NCBI RefSeq assembly: GCF_029866045.1
Contig: NZ_JARXAB010000040.1
Coordinates: 1-41,938 of the forward strand
Direction: 5' to 3'
DNA from: Ramlibacter sp.
GTDB lineage: Bacteria > Pseudomonadota > Gammaproteobacteria > Burkholderiales > Burkholderiaceae_C
Length of the DNA: 41,938 nt
The notes under the pieces were generated by a model, which saw only the letters and a list, made by a program, of their open reading frames with translations, made no database searches and was not told the DNA's origin. A program made the position numbers and the translations under genes. This document shows, in pieces, positions 34,469-41,938 of the stretch; the stretch's first letter is position 1; each line of letters begins with the position of its first letter.

Positions 34469-35898
34469 GGTGTGCCTTGATCGGTTGATGAAGGGGTGAA
34501 TCGTGGGCGGGGCTCGGGGGCGGGAGGCGCGCCCTGCCAGAGCTGGCTCATGACCTCGCGCCAGCTTGCACCGAGCGGCGGCAGCTCAGTTTGCACCCGC
34601 CGACCAGCCACCCAGACTTGGCGCGCGCGGGGGCCAGGTTCGGAGAACACGCTGGCATCGAGCAAGCTGTCTACGGGCAGGCCCAGCAAGGCGGGATCGT
34701 CGGTATCGAGCTCTTGCAGATCAGCGCGTTGACCCAAGGCAATGCCGTGGAGCGCCAGCCCACTGGCTCGACTTCCGCCACTGAGCGCCTGTTCAAAGAG
34801 CGCGGTCGCACTGCTGGCTTGGGAAGCATGGCGCGCCGCGATGTTGCGCGATTGCGTACGCAGGCGCTGACCGTATTCGAGGCAGCGCAGTTCGGCGCTC
34901 CAGGTGCGTCCGACATGGCTATCCGTACCGATAGACCAGTGGATTTCTCCCTTGAATGCGCTGGTCAGCGGGCCAAACCCATCGCCCAGATTGGCCTCGG
35001 TACTCGGACACAGCACCACGCCAGCCTCGCACTGGGACAGGCCAGATTCTTCGGCGCCATCACAATGCGTGGCATGCACCAGATGCCACGTGGGCCCGAG
35101 GGGCGCATGGTCCAGCAACCATTGCACAGGACGCTGGCCGAGATGCTGCAGGCATTGCTGAACTTCGCGTTGCTGCTCCGCGGCATGGATATGAATAGGC
35201 CCGTCTTGTGCAGCGAGGGCCATTTCAAGCAGGGCGGCCGTGTCAACCGCACGCAGCGAATGCACCGCCACTCCGGCATGCAGGACAGACTGCCGCTGGT
35301 GTTGCTGCGCATAAGCCAGGAGCTGCCGGCGGGTCTCTAGAACGAAATCCGGCGTGCTTGCGAACCTCAGCTGGGCCGGCAAAAGCGGCGCCCTGTCAAA
35401 GCCACTGTGCATGTAAAGCGTGGGCAGCAGCGTGAGCCCGATGCCGGTTCGCTCAGCTGCGCGCACCAACGCCCAACTCATGGTCTGCGGGTCGGCGTAG
35501 TGGGCTCCGCCGGGTGCGTGGTGCAGGTAGTGGAACTCGCAGACATGGGTGTAACCCTGGCTGAGCAGCTCGGTGTAGAGCCAGGTGGCGATGGTCTCCA
35601 TCGCCTGCGGACCGATCCGCAGGGCCACTTGGTACATGCGCTCACGCCATGACCAGAAGTCGTCCCCTGGCTGCTGCTGATCGATCCGCTCGCCGAGGCC
35701 TGCCATGGCCCGCTGAAAGGCATGGCTGTGGGCATTGACCAGCCCAGGCAACGTTGGACCCAAGCGGCTTGCATCAGGGGCCTGCTCGGGCGGCACACCG
35801 ATTTCGATCCGGCGCCAAAAACCAGCTGCATCGCACTCCAGCAGCACTTGCGCCTGCCAGCTACCAGCGATCCAAGCATGGCTGCACCAGAATTTCAT
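34450..35898 (-). CDS. hutF: Formimidoylglutamate deiminase
   Basis: HutF hydrolyses N-formimidoyl-glutamate to N-formyl-glutamate and ammonia. The 482-residue amidohydrolase-fold protein has the metal motif NAHSHAFQR (His57, His59), HIHAAEQQRE, HATHCD and the metal Asp in GTDSHVG. The C-terminus (about 455-482) is Pro/Ser-rich, likely disordered and lacks family resemblance. With HutG this is the five-step route to glutamate plus formate, as opposed to the one-step HutG of enterics. It overlaps hutG by 4 bp and the Rieske gene by 19 bp. Confidence 0.95.
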   Translation of the reverse strand: MKFWCSHAWIAGSWQAQVLLECDAAGFWRRIEIGVPPEQAPDASRLGPTLPGLVNAHSHAFQRAMAGLGERIDQQQPGDDFWSWRERMYQVALRIGPQAMETIATWLYTELLSQGYTHVCEFHYLHHAPGGAHYADPQTMSWALVRAAERTGIGLTLLPTLYMHSGFDRAPLLPAQLRFASTPDFVLETRRQLLAYAQQHQRQSVLHAGVAVHSLRAVDTAALLEMALAAQDGPIHIHAAEQQREVQQCLQHLGQRPVQWLLDHAPLGPTWHLVHATHCDGAEESGLSQCEAGVVLCPSTEANLGDGFGPLTSAFKGEIHWSIGTDSHVGRTWSAELRCLEYGQRLRTQSRNIAARHASQASSATALFEQALSGGSRASGLALHGIALGQRADLQELDTDDPALLGLPVDSLLDASVFSEPGPRARQVWVAGRRVQTELPPLGASWREVMSQLWQGAPPAPEPRPRFTPSSTDQGTPCQPSN

Positions 35899-36725
35899 CG
35901 GCTCAAACCTTCAAGCGCGACAAAAGCTGCACGCACCATGCGCTCGAGCGTCGGTTGGAGCAACTCCGCCTGCTCGGGCAGATAGGCATAGGGCGCCATC
36001 TCCTGCATGTAATGGCGCTGACACAACTCGAGCTGAACTGCGTGAACGCCCTGCGCAGGCTGCCCATAGTGGCGCGTGATGTAACCGCCCTTGAAGCGGC
36101 CATTGAGGACATGGCTGTAGCGCTTGTCTTGCAAGCAAGCCTGCATCACGGCCCGCTCAATCGCGGGGTCGGCCGACTGGCCGCCGGCAGTGCCCACGTT
36201 GAGATCGGGCAGGAGCCCCTCAAACAACCAGGGTAGTTGCGAACGGATGCTGTGCGCGTCCCAGAGCAAGACCCGACCATGCAGGGCGACCAGCCGCTTG
36301 AGCTCCTGCCCCAATGCATCGTGGTAGGGCTGCCAATAGGCTTGGCGCCGTGCCAACCTGGCCTCCACCGAAGGCTCCTGGCCCGATTGATAAAGCGGCT
36401 CTCCGGTGAAAAAACGCGTGGGGCACAACTCTGTGTTGGCTGCGCCGGGGTACATCGGCGCATCGTCAGGCGGGCGATTCAGGTCCACGACATAGCGCGA
36501 TACCCGGGGCCGTAGAACGCTGGCGCCCATGTCCAGCGCAAAGTCGTAAAGGCGATCCATGTGCCAGTCGGCATCTTCGCTCTGGCGCGCGCGCGGAACC
36601 AGCGTTTGGGCAATGTCGGCCGGTATGTAACTGCCCATATGGGGCATGCTCACCAACAGGGGGATTCGGCCAGGGTCAAGATCGAAACCCGCGCGGCAGA
36701 AGGCGGGCGTTGTGTCAAAGGTCAT
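35895..36725 (-). CDS. hutG: N-formylglutamate deformylase
   Basis: HutG hydrolyses N-formyl-glutamate to glutamate and formate. The 276-residue zinc peptidase-fold protein starts MTFDTTPAF and has the family elements [13 protein letters not shown] (metal His and surrounding), [32 protein letters not shown] and the C-terminal [10 protein letters not shown]. The ATG overlaps the hutI stop by 4 bp; a 36-residue upstream extension would lie inside hutI and is rejected. HutF precedes Rieske and HutH downstream. Confidence 0.96.
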   Translation of the reverse strand: MTFDTTPAFCRAGFDLDPGRIPLLVSMPHMGSYIPADIAQTLVPRARQSEDADWHMDRLYDFALDMGASVLRPRVSRYVVDLNRPPDDAPMYPGAANTELCPTRFFTGEPLYQSGQEPSVEARLARRQAYWQPYHDALGQELKRLVALHGRVLLWDAHSIRSQLPWLFEGLLPDLNVGTAGGQSADPAIERAVMQACLQDKRYSHVLNGRFKGGYITRHYGQPAQGVHAVQLELCQRHYMQEMAPYAYLPEQAELLQPTLERMVRAAFVALEGLSR

Positions 36726-37963
36726 GGCGGTCCTCCGTTGGCTGTAGCGGCCCACCGCCCCGCCTGCAACACCTGCACAGGGGGGCGCTGACCAAACGAA
36801 TAGCACAGGTCTACTGGATGCGTGATCTGCCACAGCGCCAGGTCGGCGCGCAGGCCCGAGGCCAGTGCGCCGCGGTCGGTCAGGCCCAGGGCAGTCGCTG
36901 CATGGTGGGTGACGCCCAGCAAGGCTTCTTCAGGCGTGAGTTGAAAAAGCGTGCAAGCCATGCTCAGCATCAGCAGCAAGGAGGTGCACGGCGAGCTGCC
37001 AGGGTTGGAGTCTGTGGCCAGCGCGATGGGAACGCCCATCTCGCGCAGCAAGGCAATCGGAGGTACCCGGGTCTCACGCAGGAAGTAAAAGGCGCCCGGC
37101 AGCAAAACCGCGACCGTACCCGCCTGCGCCATAGCCCGGGCTCCCTCGGGGGACAGCCACTCCAGGTGGTCGCAACTGAGCGCGCGGTAGCGGGCGGCCA
37201 ACGCCGCACCGCCCATATCGCTCAATTGCTCAGCATGCAGCTTGACTGGCAGGCCGCAGGCGACGGCAGCTTCGAAGACCCGCTGCGTCTGCGCCAGGCT
37301 GAAGCCGATCCGCTCGCAAAACACGTCGACCGCGTCTACCAACCCTTCTTCATGCAGCGAGACCAACATGGCCAGCACATCGTCGATATAACCATCGGCC
37401 TGCCCGACCCGCTCCGGCGGTAGAGCGTGGGCCCCCAAAAATGTGGTGCAAACCTGGATGGGACGCAGCTGAGCCAAACGGCGAGCCACGCTCAGGCATT
37501 TGCGCTCGTGTTCAAGTTGCAGCCCATACCCAGACTTGATTTCGATCGTGGTCACGCCCTCGGCGCGGAGCTGATCGACCCGCGCAAGCGCTTGCACCAG
37601 CAGATCATCTGCCGAAGCTTGTCGGGTCGCGCGGACCGTCGAAACGATACCTCCGCCAGCTCGGGCGATTTCCTCGTAGCTCGCGCCATGCAGGCGTTGC
37701 CGGAACTCTTGGCTGCGCTGGCCGCCGTAGACCAGATGGGTATGGCAGTCGATCAGTCCCGGAGTGACCCAGCCGCCCCGTCCCTGATGCTGCAGGGGCA
37801 CGCGCCGCCAAGGCGCGGGCAGCTCAGCGACCGGACCCACCCACAGCAACTGGCCCGACTCATCGTCCCAGACCACGGCTGCCTGCTCGATCAGGCCCAA
37901 CGGATCATCCGGCCGCGCGCGCATGGTGGCGACATGGCAGTCGGTCAGAAGGTTCAAGCCCAT
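36722..37963 (-). CDS. hutI: Imidazolonepropionase
   Basis: HutI opens the imidazolone ring of 4-imidazolone-5-propionate to formimidoylglutamate. The 413-residue protein has the amidohydrolase motif [17 protein letters not shown] (His74, His76), [23 protein letters not shown], and [11 protein letters not shown] near the metal Asp. The ATG at 37963 has GGAGGT nine bases before it and overlaps hutD by 10 bp; the longer frame would overlap more deeply. The motif [12 protein letters not shown] is a family signature. The next gene, hutG, overlaps by 4 bp. Confidence 0.96.
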   Translation of the reverse strand: MGLNLLTDCHVATMRARPDDPLGLIEQAAVVWDDESGQLLWVGPVAELPAPWRRVPLQHQGRGGWVTPGLIDCHTHLVYGGQRSQEFRQRLHGASYEEIARAGGGIVSTVRATRQASADDLLVQALARVDQLRAEGVTTIEIKSGYGLQLEHERKCLSVARRLAQLRPIQVCTTFLGAHALPPERVGQADGYIDDVLAMLVSLHEEGLVDAVDVFCERIGFSLAQTQRVFEAAVACGLPVKLHAEQLSDMGGAALAARYRALSCDHLEWLSPEGARAMAQAGTVAVLLPGAFYFLRETRVPPIALLREMGVPIALATDSNPGSSPCTSLLLMLSMACTLFQLTPEEALLGVTHHAATALGLTDRGALASGLRADLALWQITHPVDLCYSFGQRPPVQVLQAGRWAATANGGPP

Positions 37964-38532
37964 TGCGCCGGGACCTCCACACCAAAGACCCATGCTTGGC
38001 TGGCCTCAAGCCCCCAGAGGCCCGGGCGCAGATCTGCCGACCAAAGCAACTCGTCCTCCTGAAGTTGCCAGAGTTCTCCGCTGTCGTGACGCACGCTGGC
38101 GGGCGCACAAGCGTAAACACCGGCGATATGTCCTGCAGTCCAGGGCAGGCTGTCGTGCGTGCGCCATCGTTGCAGGCGAGCCTGACCGCCGCGCGTCATC
38201 AAGTTGAAATCGAGCGTGGGACCATCGATCAGCTCGCAGCGACAGGGCTGATCGCCGTCAAAAGCCACTGCGGGCGAGCCGGGTGTCAGCACATGGTCTT
38301 GTCCATCGATCACCAGATGAACGCCGGCACCGCGCAAAACAGCAAATTGGCGCCGGACGCCGGGGTAGCTGGAAAAAGGTCCGTTGCGGTCAATGCGGGC
38401 GACCGACACCCGCCAGAACCATTCTTCGGCAGGCTGAGACACGAGTTCATGCGTCAAGCCGCCGCCGTTACGCCACGGACTGGCAGCGCAATCTTGCAGG
38501 CGCACATGGTTCCATGTTCCAGCAAGTGGCAT
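37954..38532 (-). CDS. hutD: HutD/Ves family protein
   Basis: HutD is a cupin-fold protein found in hut operons; in pseudomonads it appears to limit hut activity, but its mechanism is unknown. The 192-residue protein has the N-terminal [13 protein letters not shown] signature and the central [20 protein letters not shown], both typical. The ATG shares one base with the hutC stop (TGATG), so translation reinitiates from hutC. A 36-residue upstream extension in hutC is rejected. It overlaps hutI by 10 bp. Confidence 0.92.
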   Translation of the reverse strand: MPLAGTWNHVRLQDCAASPWRNGGGLTHELVSQPAEEWFWRVSVARIDRNGPFSSYPGVRRQFAVLRGAGVHLVIDGQDHVLTPGSPAVAFDGDQPCRCELIDGPTLDFNLMTRGGQARLQRWRTHDSLPWTAGHIAGVYACAPASVRHDSGELWQLQEDELLWSADLRPGLWGLEASQAWVFGVEVPAQWA

Positions 38533-39266
38533 CACGGCTGAAACTCGCCGCTCAGTTGATAGCGGTCGCCCGGGTAGACCAGCCTGGCCAGTGTGATGAC
38601 CTGGCTGTAACTCATGGTGCGCCGCACCATGATCAGGCAAGCCGCGTTGTCATTGATTTGCAGCAAGCGTGCTTCCTCCTGCGTGGGGGGACCCGCCTGC
38701 ACGCTGTATTGGGCGCTGCGCAGGGCCGTGTGCTGAAACAGGTAACGGGTGGGCGTGATCCGGCCGAAATCCTGCGCCAGGTAATCCGGGGCGGCCAGAG
38801 GATTGACATAGCGGTCCTCGCACTGCAGCGGCTGCTGGTCCTGCAAGTGCAGGATGCGGGTGTGAAACACGGTTTGACCCGCGGCCAACCCCAACTGGAC
38901 CCCCAGCTCCGGCCCCGCCACTTCCGCTCTGTGCAGTTGAACCGCGGCTGTGTGCTCAAGCCCACGTGACTCAATTTCTTCCTGTAGGTCATGAATGGAC
39001 AGCGTGCTGGCGACCCGATGCAGCGCCGCGGCAAACGTGCCAGAACCCTTCACCCGGTCAATGAGGCGTTCTGACTGAAGCTCCCGAAGCGCCCGGGTGA
39101 CCGTCATGCGGCTCACTTCGAATTGCCGCATCAGATCGCTTTCTGAGGGCATGCGCTGGCCCGGCAACCAGGTACCCAAAGCAAGCTCTCTGAGCAGGTG
39201 GTCTTTGACCCGCTGAAAAGGCGCCGCCCGATGACGTGGTGCGGGCGGATTGGGGGTGCGAGCCAT
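38532..39266 (-). CDS. hutC: Histidine utilization repressor, GntR family
   Basis: HutC represses hut genes and releases DNA on binding urocanate. The 244-residue protein has a GntR winged helix-turn-helix (about 16-82: PFQRVKDHLLRELALGTWLP, PSESDLMRQFEVSRMTVTRA) and a UTRA ligand domain (about 95-240, with GQTVFHTRILHLQDQQPLQC and PTQEEARLLQINDNAACLIM). First gene of the overlapping operon C-D-I-G-F-Rieske-H, so it is autoregulated if the operator upstream functions. There is no ribosome site before the ATG, and a possible promoter sits so close that the transcript may start at the ATG. Confidence 0.95.
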   Translation of the reverse strand: MARTPNPPAPRHRAAPFQRVKDHLLRELALGTWLPGQRMPSESDLMRQFEVSRMTVTRALRELQSERLIDRVKGSGTFAAALHRVASTLSIHDLQEEIESRGLEHTAAVQLHRAEVAGPELGVQLGLAAGQTVFHTRILHLQDQQPLQCEDRYVNPLAAPDYLAQDFGRITPTRYLFQHTALRSAQYSVQAGPPTQEEARLLQINDNAACLIMVRRTMSYSQVITLARLVYPGDRYQLSGEFQP

Positions 39267-39272
39267 GGCTCA

Positions 39273-39301
39273 ATGGTACTTGCCCAAACTTGACTAGACA
39301 A
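39273..39301 (-). promoter_or_regulatory. Candidate hutC operon promoter
   Basis: Reading leftwards, TTGTCT and TACCAT are separated by 17 bases, each matching the sigma-70 consensus at four of six positions. The transcript would start near the hutC ATG, giving a leaderless mRNA. The -35 element overlaps the HutC operator, as expected for repression. Weak prediction. Confidence 0.35.
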
Positions 39302-39308
39302 GTAGAGT
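39280..39308 (+). promoter_or_regulatory. Candidate hutU promoter
   Basis: TTGCCC and TAGAGT are 17 bases apart, each a four-of-six match to the sigma-70 consensus. The HutC operator fills the spacer exactly, the classic position for a repressor that blocks polymerase. Transcription would start about 60 bases before the hutU ATG. Confidence 0.4.
39288..39303. promoter_or_regulatory. HutC operator between hutC and hutU
   Basis: The inverted repeat ACTTGACTAGACAAGT has five-base arms (ACTTG/CAAGT) around a CTAG-containing centre, fitting the reported HutC recognition pattern of CTTG-N6-CAAG. It lies between the divergent hutC and hutU starts and overlaps both predicted promoters. A close copy lies upstream of the soxB-like gene. 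Confidence 0.7.
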
Positions 39309-39374
39309 CAACGGCACGCGCGATGCGTCTTTCAACGCAGCCCTTGCGCTCTGACACCCTTGAGGACTACGGCC

Positions 39375-41081
39375 ATGAATGCTCGTCTGCCTGCTACCAC
39401 TTCGTTCGCGCCGCACCCGGTGCGCGCACCGCGAGGCCAGGAAATCAGCTGCGCCAACTGGCTCATCGAGGCGGCCTACCGAATGCTTCAGAACAATCTG
39501 GATCCGGAAGTCGCCGAGGACCCCGACCAACTGGTGGTCTACGGCGGCATCGGTCGGGCGGCTCGTAACTGGGAATGCTTTGAGGCCATCCTGGTGGCCC
39601 TGCGCCGGCTCAAACCCGACCAGACCCTGCTGATTCAAAGCGGCAAGCCTGTCGGCGTTTTTCCAAGCCATGAGGATGCGCCTCGGGTTCTCATCGCCAA
39701 CTCGAACCTCGTACCGCGCTGGGCCACTTGGGAGCACTTCGACGAACTCGATCGCAAGGGCCTCATGATGTACGGCCAGATGACAGCCGGCTCGTGGATC
39801 TACATCGGCAGCCAAGGGATTGTCCAAGGCACCTACGAGACCTTCGCTCAGGCCGGTCGCGAGCACTATGGCGGCAGCTGGAAGGGGCGCTGGATCCTCA
39901 CTGCCGGACTCGGCGGTATGGGTGCTGCGCAACCCCTCGCAGCGAGCTTTGCAGGCGCAAGTTCGCTGAGTATCGAGTGCCAGCAAAGCCGTATCGACTT
40001 TCGCATCAAGACCCGTTATGTCGACGAGCAGGCCAGTGACATCGACGATGCCCTGGGCCGGATGGCCCGTTACTGCGCTGCAGGTGAGGCCCGCTCGGTC
40101 GCCTTGCTTGGCAATGCGGCCGAACTGCTGCCCGCCTTGGCCGAGAGGGCGCGCGCTGGCGGCCTCAAGCCCGACCTGGTGACCGACCAAACCTCGGCGC
40201 ATGACCTGGTCAATGGCTATTTGCCTGCGGGCTGGACACTTTCGCAGTGGCAGGCGGCTCGTGCCGACAGTGCCATGCACGCAGCGTTGCGTCAGGCCGC
40301 CGCCCGCAGTTGCGCGGTTCATGTACAGGCCATGCTCGATTTCCAGGACCTGGGTATTCCCGTCGTGGACTATGGCAACAACATCCGGCAAGTGGCCTTC
40401 GATGCGGGCGTGAAAAACGCGTTTGCTTACCCCGGCTTTGTTCCAGCCTATGTCAGGCCACTCTTTTGTGAAGGGCGGGGCCCGTTCAGATGGGTGGCCC
40501 TCTCGGGAGATCCTCAGGACATCTACAAGACCGATGCAAAAATGAAAGAGCTGTTCCCCCACGATCTGGCCCTGCACCGCTGGCTGGACATGGCCGGCGA
40601 GCGCATTGCGTTCCAGGGCCTGCCAGCGCGTATTTGCTGGATCGGTCTGGGCGAGCGGCACCGGGCCGCATTGGCCTTCAATGCCATGGTGCGCAGCGGC
40701 GAACTCAAGGCGCCGATCGTGATCGGTCGCGATCATCTGGACAGCGGCTCGGTGGCCAGCCCCAACCGGGAGACAGAGGCCATGAAGGACGGTAGCGACG
40801 CCGTCTCCGACTGGCCCTTGCTCAATGCCATGCTCAATACTGCCAGCGGTGCCACCTGGGTCAGCCTGCACCATGGCGGCGGGGTTGGCATGGGTTATTC
40901 GCAGCACTCGGGCATGGTCATCGTGTGCGATGGCACGCCGCAAGCTGATGCAAGGCTGCAGCGCGTGCTGTGGAACGACCCCGGTACAGGCGTCATGCGC
41001 CATGCAGATGCCGGCTACGACACCGCCATCGCCTGTGCTCACACGCAGGGCCTGGATTTGCCAATGCTCATGGGGCGCTGA
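39375..41081 (+). CDS. hutU: Urocanate hydratase
   Basis: HutU converts urocanate to 4-imidazolone-5-propionate using tightly bound NAD. The 568-residue protein has [27 protein letters not shown], the dinucleotide motif [39 protein letters not shown] and the C-terminal [18 protein letters not shown], all typical. The ATG at 39375 has GAGGA eight bases before it; a TTG 15 bases earlier is the alternative. HutU diverges from the rest of the cluster and is the only hut gene on the plus strand, with the HutC operator between. Confidence 0.97.
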   Translation: MNARLPATTSFAPHPVRAPRGQEISCANWLIEAAYRMLQNNLDPEVAEDPDQLVVYGGIGRAARNWECFEAILVALRRLKPDQTLLIQSGKPVGVFPSHEDAPRVLIANSNLVPRWATWEHFDELDRKGLMMYGQMTAGSWIYIGSQGIVQGTYETFAQAGREHYGGSWKGRWILTAGLGGMGAAQPLAASFAGASSLSIECQQSRIDFRIKTRYVDEQASDIDDALGRMARYCAAGEARSVALLGNAAELLPALAERARAGGLKPDLVTDQTSAHDLVNGYLPAGWTLSQWQAARADSAMHAALRQAAARSCAVHVQAMLDFQDLGIPVVDYGNNIRQVAFDAGVKNAFAYPGFVPAYVRPLFCEGRGPFRWVALSGDPQDIYKTDAKMKELFPHDLALHRWLDMAGERIAFQGLPARICWIGLGERHRAALAFNAMVRSGELKAPIVIGRDHLDSGSVASPNRETEAMKDGSDAVSDWPLLNAMLNTASGATWVSLHHGGGVGMGYSQHSGMVIVCDGTPQADARLQRVLWNDPGTGVMRHADAGYDTAIACAHTQGLDLPMLMGR

Positions 41082-41097
41082 TCCGCTTCAGGCCTGT

Positions 41098-41170
41098 GGG
41101 GGCCTTGCCCCCTCTCCTCTCTCCCCTGTCCTTCCGCCCCCTCCTCCCGCGCATTCTCCCGACCCCAAAT
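41098..41170 (+). terminator. Probable termination region behind hutU (hairpin plus C-rich tract)
   Basis: A short GC hairpin (GGGGGC, loop CTT, GCCCCC) lies 17 bp behind the hutU stop and is followed by about 55 bases that are rich in C and T and poor in G. No T-run follows the hairpin, so Rho-dependent termination (a rut-like region) is more likely than intrinsic termination. Confidence 0.4.
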
Positions 41171-41252
41171 TTGAGCGTATTGAGGTGCCACCCAGCGCGG
41201 GCAGCAGTCTTTGGAGCCACTGACCGAGTCTTGCTAGAAATTTGCTGCACGT

Positions 41253-41290
41253 GGGGGGGTAGCTCAGCTGGGAAAGCGTCGCGTTCGCAA
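41253..41290 (+). pseudogene. tRNA-Ala(CGC)-like 5' half, broken after the anticodon loop
   Basis: The sequence reads as the 5' half of a tRNA: GGGGGGG acceptor strand, TA, D-arm GCTCAGCTGGGAAAGC and anticodon loop TTCGCAA (anticodon CGC, alanine). After the loop the next five bases (GCATC) do not pair with the stem TCGCG, and no convincing T-arm follows, although CTGCTCCACA near 41330 resembles a decayed 3' end. The D-stem also has a C-A mismatch. It cannot fold as a working tRNA and may be what remains at an insertion or deletion junction. Confidence 0.6.
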
Positions 41291-41588
41291 GCATCAAAGG
41301 TGCTTTTCACGATAGCTAGTCCTGCTCCACAAACTCTCCTTCACTCTCAAACAAACCTGCCGCTGTGGTGCGCGCCACTGTTGTACTGAAGGTGGGGCCT
41401 GACCAGCGGCTGCTTTTTGGCTGGGTCAGAGCTATTTCGCAGTGACCGGCAACTGATAGAGGTAATCGCCGCTGGGAATGGCAGTGCCCGCGACATATTG
41501 GACGCTTTAGTCGGCGTGGGCTAGAACAGCCACGCAGGACATCACAATCTCCGCCGAAGCGCAGCTTCGTTTTCCACGACATCACGGC
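41291..41588. other. Gene-free stretch after the tRNA-like remnant
   Basis: No recognisable gene. A hairpin with nine-base arms and one bulge lies at 41399-41429 (CTGACCAGC and GCTGGGTCAG, loop containing TTTTT). A short plus-strand frame ending in a TAG near 41522 gives RQLIEVIAAGNGSARDILDA, which may be the tail of a decayed gene; I do not know its family. Opposite-strand frames here are low complexity and look spurious. Confidence 0.35.
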
Positions 41589-41612
41589 AGCCCGCCTTGC
41601 GCGGGCTTTTTT
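41589..41612 (+). terminator. Intrinsic terminator
   Basis: A perfect seven-base stem (AGCCCGC, loop CTTGC, GCGGGCT) runs into a run of six T on the plus strand. It lies 27 bp beyond the stop of the methyltransferase gene on the other strand, where it may also act as a downstream hairpin, although with only an A-run before it. What plus-strand transcript it ends is not clear. Confidence 0.75.
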
Positions 41613-41638
41613 GACTCATAAAGACGAGTCAAACGGCA

Positions 41639-41938
41639 TTACTTTTTCGCACTAAGAATCAGCGTCCTGCCGAGCAAAATATCCCATGTATTCATCTTCT
41701 TTACCCAGAATCGATTGCTTTCATCGATGGTTTTATACTTTTTTTCCTCTTTTTTGTCTGCCAAAGCCGCGATGAGGCGAATTGGGAGATAGAGAAAAGC
41801 CCCAAAAAAAGCAGAAGTCGATTGACGCTTATCGATTTCAACCTCAATTTCGGAAAATCCAGCATCGACCAACGCGTGGACAATATAAAATAGGCCGATA
41901 GGAGTTATATGGCCACCTGTACTGTAACGCTTGCTTTC
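41639..41938 (-). CDS. Class I SAM-dependent methyltransferase, C-terminal part (runs off the window)
   Basis: The frame is open from the window edge to a stop at 41639, giving 99 residues of a protein whose N-terminus lies outside. The residues STGGHITPIGLFYIVHALVD followed by AGFSEIEVEIDKRQ fit the last strands and helix of class I methyltransferases, in which a GH(I/L)TPI segment precedes the final helix. The end (MNTWDILLGRTLILSAKK) completes the beta-sheet. The methyl-donor site is beyond the window, so family membership is tentative. The gene is clearly AT-richer than everything to its left, which suggests acquisition by transfer. An intrinsic hairpin lies just downstream. Confidence 0.65.
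   Translation of the reverse strand, partial: ESKRYSTGGHITPIGLFYIVHALVDAGFSEIEVEIDKRQSTSAFFGAFLYLPIRLIAALADKKEEKKYKTIDESNRFWVKKMNTWDILLGRTLILSAKK

Noticed and set aside
41316..41585. 89-codon minus-strand frame after the tRNA-like sequence
   Set aside because: Composition looks random and no domain is recognisable; the frame starts inside the tRNA-adjacent region.
1..41938. CRISPR arrays, prophage, complete insertion sequences, rRNA operons
   Set aside because: I looked for spaced repeats, transposase and integrase motifs and rRNA sequence and saw none; only the tRNA-like half was found.

Overview
The window is high-GC bacterial chromosome, most likely from a betaproteobacterium of the Burkholderiales, probably Comamonadaceae-like. 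The reasons are the xseB-ispA-dxs cluster, a BPSS1780-family membrane protein next to a choline-kinase-fold homoserine kinase, the hutC-D-I-G-F-H gene set, and protein sequences that read as typical of that order. Start sites were picked by hand from ribosome-binding sites, overlaps and family N-termini. No database search was run.

Left part (about 0.4-20.5 kb) is mostly housekeeping. On the minus strand lie an EgtB/SenA-like nonheme iron protein, an orphan TRAP binding protein, and xseB-ispA-dxs (isoprenoid precursors plus exonuclease VII small subunit). A Rieske oxygenase and a drug/metabolite-type exporter run divergently from xseB. A tyrosine-phosphatase-like protein, a DUF4142 protein and a ZIP metal transporter follow. 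Then come a small tautomerase with an I78-type inhibitor lipoprotein, polA, thrB, a BPSS1780 protein, a UvrD/PcrA helicase and guaC (GMP reductase).

Right part (about 20.5-41.1 kb) is a dense catabolic region. A five-gene, tightly packed minus-strand operon encodes a creatininase-family hydrolase, a glutathione-transferase-like protein, an HD-domain protein with the ligand pattern of mixed-valent diiron oxygenases, a CMD/AhpD-like protein and an arylformamidase-like hydrolase. Next comes a polar amino acid ABC transporter whose ATPase gene faces its permease and binding-protein genes. A complete heterotetrameric sarcosine-oxidase-like operon (soxBDAG order) follows, then the histidine utilisation cluster. 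In that cluster hutC-D-I-G-F-[Rieske oxygenase]-H form one chain of overlapping genes, with hutU divergent.

Two observations tie the right part together. First, a VanA-type Rieske oxygenase is embedded in the hut operon with overlaps on both sides. Second, the inverted repeat between hutC and hutU (a HutC operator) has a near copy, 14 of 16 positions, upstream of the sarcosine-oxidase-like operon. My inference is a HutC-controlled pathway for an N-methylated histidine-type compound that uses the ordinary hut enzymes plus a Rieske oxygenase and an N-methyl-amino-acid oxidase. The substrate is not known from sequence.

The last 0.85 kb is a boundary. It holds a C-rich termination region behind hutU, the 5' half of a tRNA-Ala-like sequence that breaks off after the anticodon loop, a gene-free stretch with hairpins, and the C-terminal end of an AT-richer methyltransferase gene that runs off the window. 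This looks like the edge of transferred DNA.
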